From NCBI GenBank assembly GCA_022592445.1, contig JABYQR010000296.1:1-56932 (forward strand): a DNA stretch of 56,932 bases, written 5' to 3'. This document shows positions 32,510 to 42,292 of the stretch, in pieces. The notes under the pieces are model-generated. The model was not told the origin of the DNA and searched no databases. It was given only the letters and a program-made list of their open reading frames with translations. Source of the stretch: Cytidiella melzeri (taxonomy: Eukaryota > Basidiomycota > Agaricomycetes > Polyporales > Irpicaceae). The translations under genes were made by a program, and so were the position numbers. How positions within the stretch are numbered: position 1 is the stretch's first letter; each line of letters begins with the position of its first letter.

Positions 32510-33309
32510 GCGGATTATCTCCGGCAATGTCCCCGCTCCCGCGCTCGCTGTCTACAACGATGAGCGCTGTATAGCATAATTCCATGGCTTCCCCTTCGAT
32601 TCACTTAGTTCCTTTTGGCTATATAGGGTAATCAAGTGTGTAGAATACGATTATGAAGTCCGATTCAATAATTACTTGATACATCTCTCACTGTAGCCAG
32701 ATCTGTAGTGGCCACAGGTGTGTCTGGCCCTCTGTATATACATGTACTGTTCCTAACGTCTAGTGGCTTTGTTCAATTAATTCTGGATACACATGCGAAG
32801 AATTGGTGAAGAAACAATGCTATTTGAGACCAAGGAGAAGGTGCTATGCATTGAACATGGTGGAGAATAGAGATGGGTGGCCACACATGGGTCATCTTGT
32901 ACAATAAATTGCACACATAATAGAAAGTGTTTTCCCATGTATATAGACGTAAAATGATGTGCCCGATTGGCGGAATAGCGGCTGGGCCGATTGTAGTGCA
33001 ACTGCTCCCCTCCTGCTGCCCAAAAGGTACAAAGCACCCTCCCACCGCGTACCCATTGGGCACAGGCTTGGCGCACCTATCCATTCGTTGAGAACACCCT
33101 AAAAAGCAATAGTACAAGGTATTACATTGCCCCTGCCGCCAAATCTGATGCTTCTAAGATGCTACAAAGGTGAGAAAAGGCGAAATTGACATGCTCCCAA
33201 GCACATATCTGCCTGTGGAGGTCCCTACAGGCTGGGGGACTGTAGAATTCATTCAGAATAATGTTTAACATACATCATTCAGTATGTACGGTATTTTATT
33301 TGAAGGAAA
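32510..33309. repeat. Left 800-bp arm of the foldback
   Basis: Reverse complement of 38853-39652 with very few differences (two changes noticed in a 340-base stretch). It holds an open frame of 114 codons on the minus strand (33117-32773, starting MYYCFLGCSQRMDRCAKPVP), present identically except for one residue in the other arm. That frame has no recognised domain, and its conservation follows from the youth of the arms. Confidence 0.85.
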
Positions 33310-33443
33310 TAGAAGCCCTACAGCCCCAGATACATGAAAATGACCCGAGAGCAAAGCTGGTTTCAAGAAGCTTTGTGCCGGGTCCTTGCACATCCTGGTC
33401 TTCCTGACGGCTTTTTCATGTATCTGGAGCTGTAGGGCTTCTA
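33310..33443. repeat. Short hairpin element with 31-bp inverted ends and an inner hairpin
   Basis: TAGAAGCCCTACAG...ATGAAAA at 33310-33340 pairs with its complement at 33413-33443. Inside, GACCCG...CAAAGCT at 33342-33358 pairs with AGCTTTG...CGGGTC at 33370-33384. It sits exactly at the inner end of the left arm. The outer TA/TA ends would suit a mariner-type miniature element. Confidence 0.6.
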
Positions 33444-33773
33444 ATTTGTCAGAGAGTGACCCACCTCGACAGACGGAGTAGGAAGGAGAGGCGGGAAGTC
33501 GGCGACTGTGCTATCAGCGCGATACCAAACACGGAGTATCCGCGATCACTTTACATGTGTATATATAGTCGGAACTGGCACAGGGGCAAACCATCTTGTT
33601 AGAAGGCTATGCAAGTAGAGAAAAGCGTTGAGAGAGCAAGATTGAGAGTGATCACACAGTGGGAGTTGGGGATCAAAAGTGCGTATCGTTGCATTGATCA
33701 GAGTAAGTCATATATACGGTAACTATGGCACTTGTACGTTAAGCATCTAATTAATATAGTCGAACACTCCCCT

Positions 33774-36700
33774 TTAAGCACGAATATGAAGTAGTTCATT
33801 GAAGTGCTTGAGTTTTTCGAGAGGTAGTGCTTTAGTAAGTGTATCAGCATGTTGATCGTTAGAAGATATGTGATGAATAGTTATATACTTCTTGAGTACA
33901 CGATCGCTGATGAAATTCTTACGAATCTCGAAGTGTTTAGTTCGTTGCAAATGTTGCTCGTCAGGTGAGCTAACAATGGCAATAGTTGATGCACTGTCAG
34001 TATACATTTTGACAGGATCCATAGTAGAGTTAAGTAGTTCGTCAATGAGTGCTTTTAGATATATAGCCTCAGTTGACGCATGCGCTAAGGCATATAATTC
34101 GGCTTCGGTGACCGATAGTGTTACGAGTGAACCGCGCTTACTTGACCAAGAGATAAGCAAGTCATTGTATGTGAAGGTGTAGCCCATTATTGGTTTATTG
34201 CCGTATGTAGTCATACCGTCAGAATCAGCGTATCCGACAAGTGAAGTATTAGTAGTAGTTGCTTGGTTTCCTAGGACAAGCCAGTAATCGCACGTTCCCT
34301 TCAAGTATAGGTAACACTGTTTAGCTGCAGCAAAGTGTTCCTTAGAAGGGTCAGCTAAGTATCGTGCAAGTTGACCAGTGCAGTATGCAACATCTGGTCG
34401 AGTACAGTCAGCGACGTATCATAAACCACCGACTAAAGACATGTATTGTTTAATAGCGTCAGCGTCCTGACGAGGTTCTTTCGAGTCACGGGGGGCTAAG
34501 TTGTGCTCGTGTATCATAGGAGTACGGCGTGTATGATCGTGGTCAAAGTTGTTTCGTTTGAGTATAGTTTGGATATAATCGCGTTGACGAAGCTTGATAA
34601 CACCAGAGGCTTTGTCGTAATTGATCTCCATGCCAAGCATCCAGTGGATAGTACCACCATTTGTTACTTCGACATGTTGTCTAAGTGCTATCTCGAATTG
34701 TTCAGCGACGACAGAAGTGATAGTACAAAGAGTAATATCGTCAACATGAACAGCGAGTATAAGTATTAGTTTGTCTCCCCTGTAAAGGTGGAAGACAGCG
34801 TTATCGTAGTCTGAACGCTTGAGTCCAAGTTGAAAAAGTATATCGCATAGTACCTTGTACCAGCAACGTCCGGCTTGTTTAAGGCCATAGATAGTTTTGC
34901 ATAGTTTAAGTACCCAGCCCTTAGGCAAGTTGGGCAGTAAGTTGCCTGGCGGCGGACGAAGATAAAGATCTTCATCATCGTCAATTTTACCGTATAAGTA
35001 AGCGGACTTAACATTGAGTTGGTTAATCTCGAAGTGTAGTGAAGCCGCAAGTGTAAGTATGAGTCGCACAGAACTCATGCGCGCGACTGGAGCGAACAAG
35101 TCGTTTGCATAGTAATCAATACCATTGCGCTGAGAGTATCCTTGCGCAACAAGTCTTGACTTGAGTTTAGTAACTTTGCCATGTTCGTACTTAGTCTTGT
35201 AGACGAAGCGAGAACCAGTAATGTTGGCATTTGGTGGCGGGATACAGTATTCCCAAGTGCCGAGTTGTTCTAGTGTATCAACCTCAAGTTTCATAGACTT
35301 AAACCAATCGTCTTTGAGAGGATGATTAAGTACATCTTTGAAAGTGACAGGGTCACCGACGTCCTCAGCAGGGTAAGCGTTAAACTCAGTTAAGTAGAAA
35401 GCAATGTTAGTGTCTACTTCATCGTAGTTTAGTCCACGAGCTTTACGCAATAGTTGAGGAGTTCTGTTGGAACGCCTTGGACCAGTAGGGTCAGGCTCGT
35501 CGATTTCCATTGGTTCTATGTGAGGGTTGTCCTTGGGTTCAAGTTGTTTTTCAGTAGTAAGTTTTTCGACATTTGGTTCTTTCTCCCCTTCAATTCGTAT
35601 CGTAGAGTCAAGGAATTGCAAGTTACGTTCAACTCCGACACGTTGTCCGAAGTAAACATAGTGCCCTTTAGAGTGTTCAGCGACGCCTATCCAGACTCCC
35701 CTTTTACCCTTAGATGCTAGTTTATTTGTGCGATATTCGTCGTATATGATGCACGGCTGACGGAAGACTTGAAGTCCATCAAGGTTAGCATCTGTGCCAT
35801 ATCACTTAAAGTAAGGAGTTTTGTAGTTAAGTATAGTACGAGGAGAACGATTGTACACATACATCGCGTATAATGCAGCGTACCACCTTAGTTGATTTGG
35901 TAAAGATGCAGTATGCAGGTTTACTCGAATCAAGTTCATAATAGTTTGATGTACACGCTCAGCAACACTGTTTTGCTGAGGAGTATCATGTACAGTAAGA
36001 CGTAGTATAGTTCCTTGAGTTTTCAAGTAAGCAGTCATAGCTTTACTGGTAAAGACACCGTCGTTATCGGCTTGACGTATCTTGACACGAATACCATATT
36101 GCGTCAAAAGTTCAGTAGAGAAAATGACCCATTGAGTATAGGCGTCATCTTTAGTAACTAGTGGTGCAAGTACTAACCATCTAGTAGCATCATCGACGAT
36201 AGTCAACCAGTATTTATGTTTACCAGTAATCGACGCTGTGCGTAGAGGCCCAAAGATGTCAATATGAAAGTGATCTCCGAAAGCTTCAGCTAACAATGAA
36301 GAACGAAGTTTGGGTACAGTATTGCGATGGATATTGTTCAGTAAACAATCCTCGCACGGAGTTTCAGTATGGTCAGTTATATGATCATTAATGATTGACG
36401 AAGTTTGAAGTAGTTTCTTAATCATGAAGTAACTGAGATGACCGAGTTTTTTATGTAGTTCAAGTAGAGTAATGCCAGTTCTATGCACACTTGCTAAAGA
36501 AGTCACTCAAGTTGATGATAGCGTGTATAAATCATTTGATTTTCTAACAACAGCCACACAAGTCGAGTTTGAGTTGTATATAGTACAGAGTCCATGATAG
36601 AACGTAAACCGATAATCAGAGTCCAATTTTCCAACGCTGATTAAAGTAAAAGGTAGAGTTGAGTTGAAGTAGACGTTCTTTAGCAATAGTTCAGTAAGCT

Positions 36701-36818
36701 AACCACTTTTCTGTTCCACCTCAAGTACCATGTCACCAGCGAGTTTCTAAACTAGTTGTTCTGAGTTAGCAACAGTCAGTACGATAGTTGGTACGGAGTG
36801 GACATTGAAAAGTAAGTC
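33774..36818 (-). pseudogene. Copia pol (integrase, reverse transcriptase, RNase H)
   Basis: On the minus strand: integrase zinc region H...H...C..C (HKKLGHLSYFMIKKLL, CEDCLLNN), core with FHIDIFGPL, DNDGVFTS and QQNSVAERVHQTI; reverse transcriptase with WEYCIPPPNANITGSRFVYK, NQLNVKSAYLYGKID and LAVHVDDITLC (His in place of the usual Tyr before VDD); RNase H with VGYADSDGMT, SWSSKRGSLVTLSVTEAELY and HADTLTKALP. Stops near 36818, 36740, 36700, 36506, 35803, 34419 and elsewhere break the frame. Confidence 0.85.
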
Positions 36819-38348
36819 TCAATATGGCATACAGTGAATAGTCGCGCCAGTATCAAGAATATGTATTGACTCGTCTGTTGACGAAGTCGCATACAGTGGA
36901 AGTCGAGTAGGAAAAGTAGTAGTAATAAGCGAAGTACTCACGTGCATAGTGACGTCGGACTCAGAGAGAGCCAACACCCACGCGCTCTGGTTGCGACGAG
37001 GAGTAGTGATCGACGGACCAGCGACAGCGGGAGTGGCAACAGCAGCGGCAGCAGTGGCGGCTTTGCCCTTGGCACCAGCAGCGATGGACTTCCGGGTGAT
37101 ACCCTTCCTCTTCATCGCCTCCTTGGACTTCTCTGTCCAGGGCAAAGGGCAAGTAGGCGTCGTGTGGCCTGTCTCGTTGCAGTTGTAACACTTCATCTTC
37201 AAAGTGTCACGGACGGACTTCTCCTTAGAGTAAGGAGCAGCGGCCGCACGAGCAGAGGAAGTGGCTTTTGCCGGACGTTTGACAGGTTTGTCGACTGCTG
37301 GCGACATGGCGGATGAACCACCAGCGGGCCTATCGCGAGGGACGAGGGTTGACGAACCCTTGGACCGAGAGCGGTCAAGTGGATGAGCGAGTCGCCAGCT
37401 ATGGAGGTCGCGGCGGAGCTCGACGCTCAGAGAGATGGGGTTATAGTCATACTTCTTGCCCGCAGGAGTACGGGAACACCCGCCACCCTCGTAGCTAGCC
37501 CGAGTATGCGCATAGGCAGGGGGAATGATGCCGACGAGGGCGGAGTAAAAAATGTGCTGAGGAAACTCAATCCCTTTGGAGAGAATCTTTGAGTACAAGT
37601 TGTGCGCGTCATCAAGGAGTTTGTCCATTTTGTGGACAGGACGGCGGAGGGAGAAGAGTTGGAAGATTTTGTTCGCGTCCGACGTAGTGGAAGTCGGCTC
37701 GAAACGTTCGGAGAGTTTCTCCATGAGTCTGTGAGGCACGGTCTCGTTGAGATAGTTTGCCATCACCGAGTCCGCGATGTGTCCAGCGAGGACGTTGAAG
37801 ATGGCCCGTTGGACCTCTTGAGGAATGGTCAGACCACCCCTGTAGCTGTAGAAGTCGACGATGGTCGACATCGCAGTATCGACGCGGAACTTCCACATTG
37901 GCCAGGTATCAGGACCTGTGAGTTTGCCAACGTCTGCGAAGGCTTTGTGGACGTCGCTAAGTGACGTAGTATACTCCACATCGTGCCTTGGAGGCACGGA
38001 AAGGAGGGAGGACACCGCTTGCGCGGAGTCAGTAGGGCCATATGGCGAGGGGGACGGCGCACGACGGGCTCTGGGTAGTTTGCCACTTCGCCTTTTGTGC
38101 GCCTCGTCGTTGTCCATAGGATTGTCGCTGTCATCTGACGATGGCTTAGTGGTGTGACGGCGAGCGAAGTCGTTGCGGAGAGTGTCGAATGGAGTGCGAC
38201 AGCAATCAGAAGGGGGTGCTGAGACTCGTCGTGATGCCGTGTTGCGGGCAGTGGGATGGTCGGCGACAGCTGAGGTAGTAGGGACATTGTCGGAAGGTGC
38301 AGCAGAAGGTGCAGGACCTGGGGTACCAGCACGAGAAGCGGAAGACAT
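36819..38348 (-). CDS. Copia gag and start of protease (509 aa)
   Basis: Starts MSSASRAGTPGPAPSAAPSD at an ATG about 240 bases inside the 5' LTR. It has a disordered N-terminus, a copia-type Gag body (LTGPDTWPMWKFRVDTAMST, LMEKLSERFEPTS, YSKILSKGIEFPQHIFYSAL), then a CCHC zinc knuckle CYNCNETGHTTPTC (C-x2-C-x4-H-x4-C), and ends in the protease active site ILDTGATIHCMPY with a TGA directly after. The Gag frame is intact. The first stop falls just behind the protease Asp-Thr-Gly. Confidence 0.8.
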   Translation of the reverse strand: MSSASRAGTPGPAPSAAPSDNVPTTSAVADHPTARNTASRRVSAPPSDCCRTPFDTLRNDFARRHTTKPSSDDSDNPMDNDEAHKRRSGKLPRARRAPSPSPYGPTDSAQAVSSLLSVPPRHDVEYTTSLSDVHKAFADVGKLTGPDTWPMWKFRVDTAMSTIVDFYSYRGGLTIPQEVQRAIFNVLAGHIADSVMANYLNETVPHRLMEKLSERFEPTSTTSDANKIFQLFSLRRPVHKMDKLLDDAHNLYSKILSKGIEFPQHIFYSALVGIIPPAYAHTRASYEGGGCSRTPAGKKYDYNPISLSVELRRDLHSWRLAHPLDRSRSKGSSTLVPRDRPAGGSSAMSPAVDKPVKRPAKATSSARAAAAPYSKEKSVRDTLKMKCYNCNETGHTTPTCPLPWTEKSKEAMKRKGITRKSIAAGAKGKAATAAAAVATPAVAGPSITTPRRNQSAWVLALSESDVTMHVSTSLITTTFPTRLPLYATSSTDESIHILDTGATIHCMPY

Positions 38349-38578
38349 TGTAAGTTGTTGAGTAGGAGGAGTAGGAGCAGGAGGAGGAGTTGGAGTAGGA
38401 GTGAAGACCGGGGTACGTCTCCTGCGAGTGGTACGAGGGATAGTGCCTCGAAGAAAGTCGGTTTGTTTTCGTTCGCGCGTAGAACAACGAGGTTGAGACT
38501 AATCAGTGGGATCAGAGCTCATCAACTGTTGGATAGTGAGTGCAGAGGGTAGTATGAGTGAGGTAGTGAGCTTATCCG

Positions 38579-38590
38579 GGGCTCATAACC
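38579..38590 (-). other. Primer-binding site of the copia element (half-tRNA type)
   Basis: GGTTATGAGCCC directly after the LTR is complementary to GGGCTCATAACC, the anticodon stem-loop of eukaryotic initiator methionine tRNA. Drosophila copia is known to be primed by the cleaved 5' half of this tRNA, and the position here suggests the same. Confidence 0.65.
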
Positions 38591-38765
38591 TGTTAGAAGG
38601 CTATGCAAGTAGAGGAAAGCATTGAGAGAGCAAGATTGAGAGTGATCACACAGTGGGAGTTGGGGATCAAAAGTGCGTATCGTTGCATTGATCAGAGTAA
38701 GTCATATATACGGTAACTATGGCGCTCGTACGTTAAGCGTCTAATTAATATAGTCAAACACATCT

Positions 38766-38852
38766 GTTGCTTAACCTGTGCCAGGTACGTGCTGCATACT
38801 GTATTCAATATCATCTGTTGCTTAACCTGTGCCAGACCATCTGATTGACATA
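38766..38852. repeat. Foldback loop remnant with a 23-bp direct repeat
   Basis: CATCTGTTGCTTAACCTGTG plus CCAG occurs twice, about 45 bases apart (from 38761 and from 38811). The first copy overlaps the copia target duplication, so copia integrated inside this repeat. Confidence 0.6.
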
Positions 38853-39652
38853 ATTCCTTCAAATAAAATACTGTACATACTGAATGATGTATGTTAAACA
38901 TTATTCTGAATGAATTCTACAGTCCCCCAGCCTGTAGGGACCTCCACAGGCAGATATGTGCTTGGGAGCATGTCAATTTCGCCTTTTCTCACCTTTGTAG
39001 CATCTTAGAAGCATCAGATTTGGCGGCAGGGGCAATGTAATACCTTGTACTATTGCTTTTTAGGGTGTTCTCAACGAATGGATAGGTGCGCCAAGCCTGT
39101 GCCCAATGGGTACGCGGTGGGAGGGTGCTTTGTACCTTTTGGGCAGCAGGAGGGGAGCAGTTGCACTACAATCGGCCCAGCCGCTATTCCGCCAATCGGG
39201 CACATCATTTTACGTCTATATACATGGGAAAACACTTTCTATTATGTGTGCAATTTATTGTACAAGATGACCCATGTGTGGCCACCCATCTCTATTCTCC
39301 ACCATGTTCAATGCATAGCACCTTCTCCTTGGTCTCAAATAGCATTTTTTCTTCACCAATTCTTCGCATGTGTATCCAGAATTAATTGAACAAAGCCACT
39401 AGACGTTAGGAACAGTACATGTATATACAGAGGGCCAGACACACCTGTGGCCACTACAGATCTGGCTACAGTGAGAGATGTATCAAGTAATTATTGAATC
39501 GGACTTCATAATCGTATTCTACACACTTGATTACCCTATATAGCCAAAAAGAACTAAGTGAATCGAAGGGGAAGCCATGGAATTATGCTATACAGCGCTC
39601 ATCGTTGTAGACAGCGAGCGCGGGAGCAGGGACATTGCCGGAGATAATCCGC
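38853..39652. repeat. Right 800-bp arm of the foldback
   Basis: Inverse copy of 32510-33309. It contains the 114-codon frame on the plus strand (39045-39389). With copia removed, the foldback would be two 800-bp arms around a loop of roughly 0.4 kb. Confidence 0.85.
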
Positions 39653-40238
39653 TGAGACACTTAGTTACGCTTCAAATTAAGAACAACCTTAAAGTCAACA
39701 CAACCAACCACGAAGTGGCAATAGAAGTGCAAAGGTGTGGAAGCGCGGAAGTGTTAAAGTAAAGCGAGGTGGTCTAAGAGTCCTAGTTTAACCTGTGCTA
39801 AAAGAGCGACAAGGTTTTTGTGATGTAGTTAATATAAAGGGGAGCTAGACGGGCAACTACCACGCGTATCGCGGGTAAAAGGCAAGTCGGCGCAGTGAAA
39901 GCAAAGGAGTTATGGCGCGGCTCAAAGAGAACGCGCGGGAGATGTCGCGACTTGTAGGAAAACGGCGCGTGGAGAGACGCAGAAGATAAACGCAGGCGCA
40001 ATATGAATCTCGAACACAAAACGCAGTCGCTGGTGAAGATGAAATAGTCGCTGTAAAACGCGGGCGCAGTGAAAGTGAACGCAGTAAGCTCGACGCAGTG
40101 AAGATGAAACGCAACACAGTAACGCAGTAAAATAACGCAGTTAAAAACAAACGCAGTATAACGAATCCGAAAGGGAATGTCAGAGAAGGATAAGCAAATG
40201 GCGCACGAGTTGCAGCGGAAGGCTATGTGAGATCACAG
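39653..40238 (-). other. TE-X body with dispersed CGCAGT motifs
   Basis: Between about 39890 and 40165 the plus strand repeats ACGCAGT or GCGCAGTGAAA about a dozen times at irregular spacing. The minus-strand open frames here (Arg/Ser/Phe-rich) look like by-products of this composition. This is the 3' flank of the Cys-rich ORF. Confidence 0.4.
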
Positions 40239-40766
40239 TCAATTGGACTCGACAGACTGCGCGTGGGGGCGGTAGTGTAGAACAACACCTCCCGAGCGGC
40301 GATGCGTATTACAGGCGAATGCGTGGCCAACGACGACGTTGGTAGAGTTGGTAAGATTGAACTGCACTAGTTCGCACTCGTGATCCTCGCCTTCAAAGTC
40401 TGGAGATAGCCAGCAATCTGGGTGCGGCGCGCGCGAGCGATCGCAGTCGAGCGGGAAGAAAGGTCCTGTACGTAGGGGAATTGGGTGGTCACTCTGTGTG
40501 TCGCAATAGGAGCAGTTATCAAGCGATTCCGCGACGGAGGCGACGGACGACGCTGGCGAGGGCGATTTAGGATTTGATCTCTCAGGGGAGACCGTAGGCG
40601 CGGCGGAGGGTTCTGGCGGCGGCGTGGGCGCGGGGATGATGGGATAACGACGTAAAACCTCGTGCGGGCGCGGGCGGTAAGGGCAGCGACCGCTGGGTAA
40701 GTGGGGGACAGTGGGACAGTAGCGGCAGACTTGAGGCGGGTTGTCGTTGTTAGACGCAGCGGACAT
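40239..40766 (-). CDS. Cys-rich orphan protein of TE-X (175 aa)
   Basis: ATG at 40764-40766, 144-160 bases downstream of a strong TATA box (GATATATATAAAGG, about 40910-40925). The protein has CRYCPTVPHLPSGRCPYRPR at the N-terminus, a long Pro/Ser linker (residues 45-90), then NCSYCDTQSDHP, LDCDRS, DCW, HECELVQF and FACNTHR. The paired cysteines and histidines could bind zinc, but no named finger fits. There is no signal peptide. The function is unknown: it may be a protein of the mobile element or captured cargo. Confidence 0.5.
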   Translation of the reverse strand: MSAASNNDNPPQVCRYCPTVPHLPSGRCPYRPRPHEVLRRYPIIPAPTPPPEPSAAPTVSPERSNPKSPSPASSVASVAESLDNCSYCDTQSDHPIPLRTGPFFPLDCDRSRAPHPDCWLSPDFEGEDHECELVQFNLTNSTNVVVGHAFACNTHRRSGGVVLHYRPHAQSVESN

Positions 40767-40909
40767 AAACGTGGAAGAGGTCGCAATGAGGCAACGCAGA
40801 AGAAGCTACAGCTATGGACGCGAAGAGACTCCCTCGACGCGAACGCAAAGCGTAAAGTGAACTCTGGAAACTGGGGTGGGGATTGATTGATTCTTACGCA
40901 GTACAAACA

Positions 40910-40925
40910 ACACCTTTATATATAT
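40910..40925 (-). promoter_or_regulatory. TATA box of the TE-X Cys-rich gene
   Basis: GGATATATATAAAGG on the minus strand upstream of the ATG at 40766. Confidence 0.5.
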
Positions 40926-41660
40926 CCTAAAGACCCTCTCCTAAACCTTTCCTTCTATGTCCTAAACCCAAACGCAAGAGCGAGGAAACGGGGTGGCAGA
41001 ATACTTCCGTCTGCGGAGGCAAAATGCCCAGAGAGTCGACGCCCGGCGGGACACAGCGTTGGTCGACGCGGAGTAGCGGCACGCGCCCTTGCGCTGAAGA
41101 GGCGCCAACCGTCGCGAGCAGGTGATGAGGCGCCGTCCAAGAGTTGCACAGCGTGGCGTGATAGGAGTCTTCCTGAAACGGGGTTCGCGCGTCAAGTTTC
41201 TTCTACTGTTGGCCCGACCCGCGTCCGAAACTCTTGGTGGCTGTCCGGCCCATGCTCCGATGCAAAAGGGGCATGTCTGTGAGTCAGAGTTCTGTGCGAC
41301 TCCTCGGCCTCGGATGTTTCCGGCGCGTTGCTGCTCCTTGTCCAGTCCTCAGATCCTCGGTGAACTCCTCGTGCCCGTGACGCTGGGAAAGTGGAGGGAC
41401 TTGCCGCTCAGGATGACGCGGGCCGCGCAAATGGCGGGCTGCTGCCGGGTCTCCACGCCTAGCCGATTTTCTGGCGTATCACCGCGTGTCATTTGCCTCG
41501 CCTTTTTGCTTTCATCACTCCTGTCTCACTCTCATTGTTTGCCGTCCTTGCCGCTTCCTCTTGAAATCTTTTGTTTGCTGGTAATTCCCTTTTATATACG
41601 AAACATTCCTACTACTGACCGCTAACGCAATAGTATTACCTTTCGTTTGCTAGTAGCTCA
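40926..41660. other. GC-rich right end of TE-X
   Basis: Two overlapping plus-strand frames (40887-41282, 41122-41625) have no recognised domains and seem due to high GC content. The last 60 bases contain the terminal inverted repeat and a TATA-like site on the minus strand. Confidence 0.35.
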
Positions 41661-42292
41661 CATTAGGCACCTATCTAGAGTGCTTATTTTCCGGCTAGGA
41701 GTGTTACCAGACCTAACCCTAACCCAGGTCATGTGACATCCTGCCTTATTTATCAATAGTCCAGACCCAAACCCTAGACACAAACTGGAGCGGTTCCAGA
41801 TCAACCTAGGCTATTGTTCTATTGTTCTCCTTCCATTGTTAGGGATTCCCCCAGTTCTTGTGGTCCTATTGTCTTTCGTCTATTGTCTTCTGTCTATTGT
41901 TAGGGATTCCCCCAGTTTCTATTGTTCTATTGTTCCTATTCTATTGTTCTATTGTTCCATTGCTCTAGCTCTATTGTTCTATGTACCCTGGTCCTTGACA
42001 GTTACCCTGGTCCCTTATTGTTCTGTTGTTACTCCAGCCCCACAGTTACTCCAGTCCCTAGTGTGGGAACTTGCGCACAGACCACCCAGCCACAGTATAT
42101 ATAGTAGACCTTACCCTCTCTAGCTCTGCATCTTGACCTCTCTGTCATTACACTACTAGTATTTGGCCTCAGTGCCTGCTTGCCTGCTCATCATCGACTT
42201 TGACCTTGTTGTCGTTGTTGGAGATCTACCCCTTCCTCTCTACTTCACTCCCTTGTTGGGGTTATCAGCATAGCAGCATTCGCTCCGCAACA
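41661..42292 (+). repeat. 3' LTR of the outer gypsy element, second part
   Basis: Resumes at CATTAGGCACCTATC and runs to CTCCGCAACA. TATA box near 42095. It matches the 5' LTR at 19369 in the mutated CATGTG box. Confidence 0.85.

Larger units (their letters stand above)
33597..38760 (-). mobile_element. Ty1/copia retrotransposon, complete but decayed
   Basis: It has two 170-bp LTRs (33597-33766 and 38591-38760, TGTTAGAAGG...GTCRAACA on the plus strand) and a perfect target duplication CATCT at 33592-33596 and 38761-38765. The coding strand is minus. The primer-binding site GGTTATGAGCCC follows the 5' LTR at 38590-38579, and the polypurine tract AAAGGGGAG precedes the 3' LTR. The domain order protease, integrase, reverse transcriptase, RNase H is that of copia. 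The LTRs differ at several positions, so the insertion is not very recent. It is inserted in the loop of the foldback. Confidence 0.9.
32306..41660 (-). mobile_element. TE-X: unclassified element inserted in the gypsy 3' LTR
   Basis: The interval is defined by the interruption of a known LTR and by the duplication CATTAG on both sides. Its ends form an imperfect inverted repeat of about 30 bp (ACAAACTAATAGTATTACTA at the left against GCAAACGAAAGGTAATACTA at the right, reverse complemented). Unique material is 32306-32509 and 39653-41660, about 2.2 kb; the rest is the foldback and copia. Near the right end the minus strand has a TATA-like GTATATAAAAGGG (about 41597). No transposase is seen, so it is probably non-autonomous. 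The superfamily is unknown. Confidence 0.6.
19369..42292 (+). mobile_element. Ty3/gypsy chromovirus, family C, interrupted by nested insertions
   Basis: One plus-strand element can be reassembled by position: 5' LTR 19369-20089, gag 20192-21183 plus 27083-28414, pol 28411-32182, polypurine tract 32229-32244, and 3' LTR 32245-32305 plus 41661-42292. The gaps are a nested family C copy (21184-27082) and TE-X (32306-41660). Coding parts carry many stops and frameshifts, so it is dead. The flanking pentamers (CTCAG before, CGGAT after) do not match, so the element has no visible target duplication and may have been rearranged or recombined since insertion. Confidence 0.85.

Noticed and set aside
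36942..38361. Plus-strand Gly/Arg/Ser-rich frames
   Set aside because: Shadows of the copia gag on the minus strand.
32773..39389. 114-codon frames in both foldback arms as a real gene
   Set aside because: They are conserved only because the arms are near-identical; no start context, promoter or domain was seen.
40887..41625. Plus-strand frames of 131 and 167 codons at the right end of TE-X
   Set aside because: GC-rich region with overlapping frames on both strands, no domain or codon signal.
32306..41660. TE-X as a Helitron
   Set aside because: Helitrons do not duplicate their target; here CATTAG is present on both sides of a split LTR.
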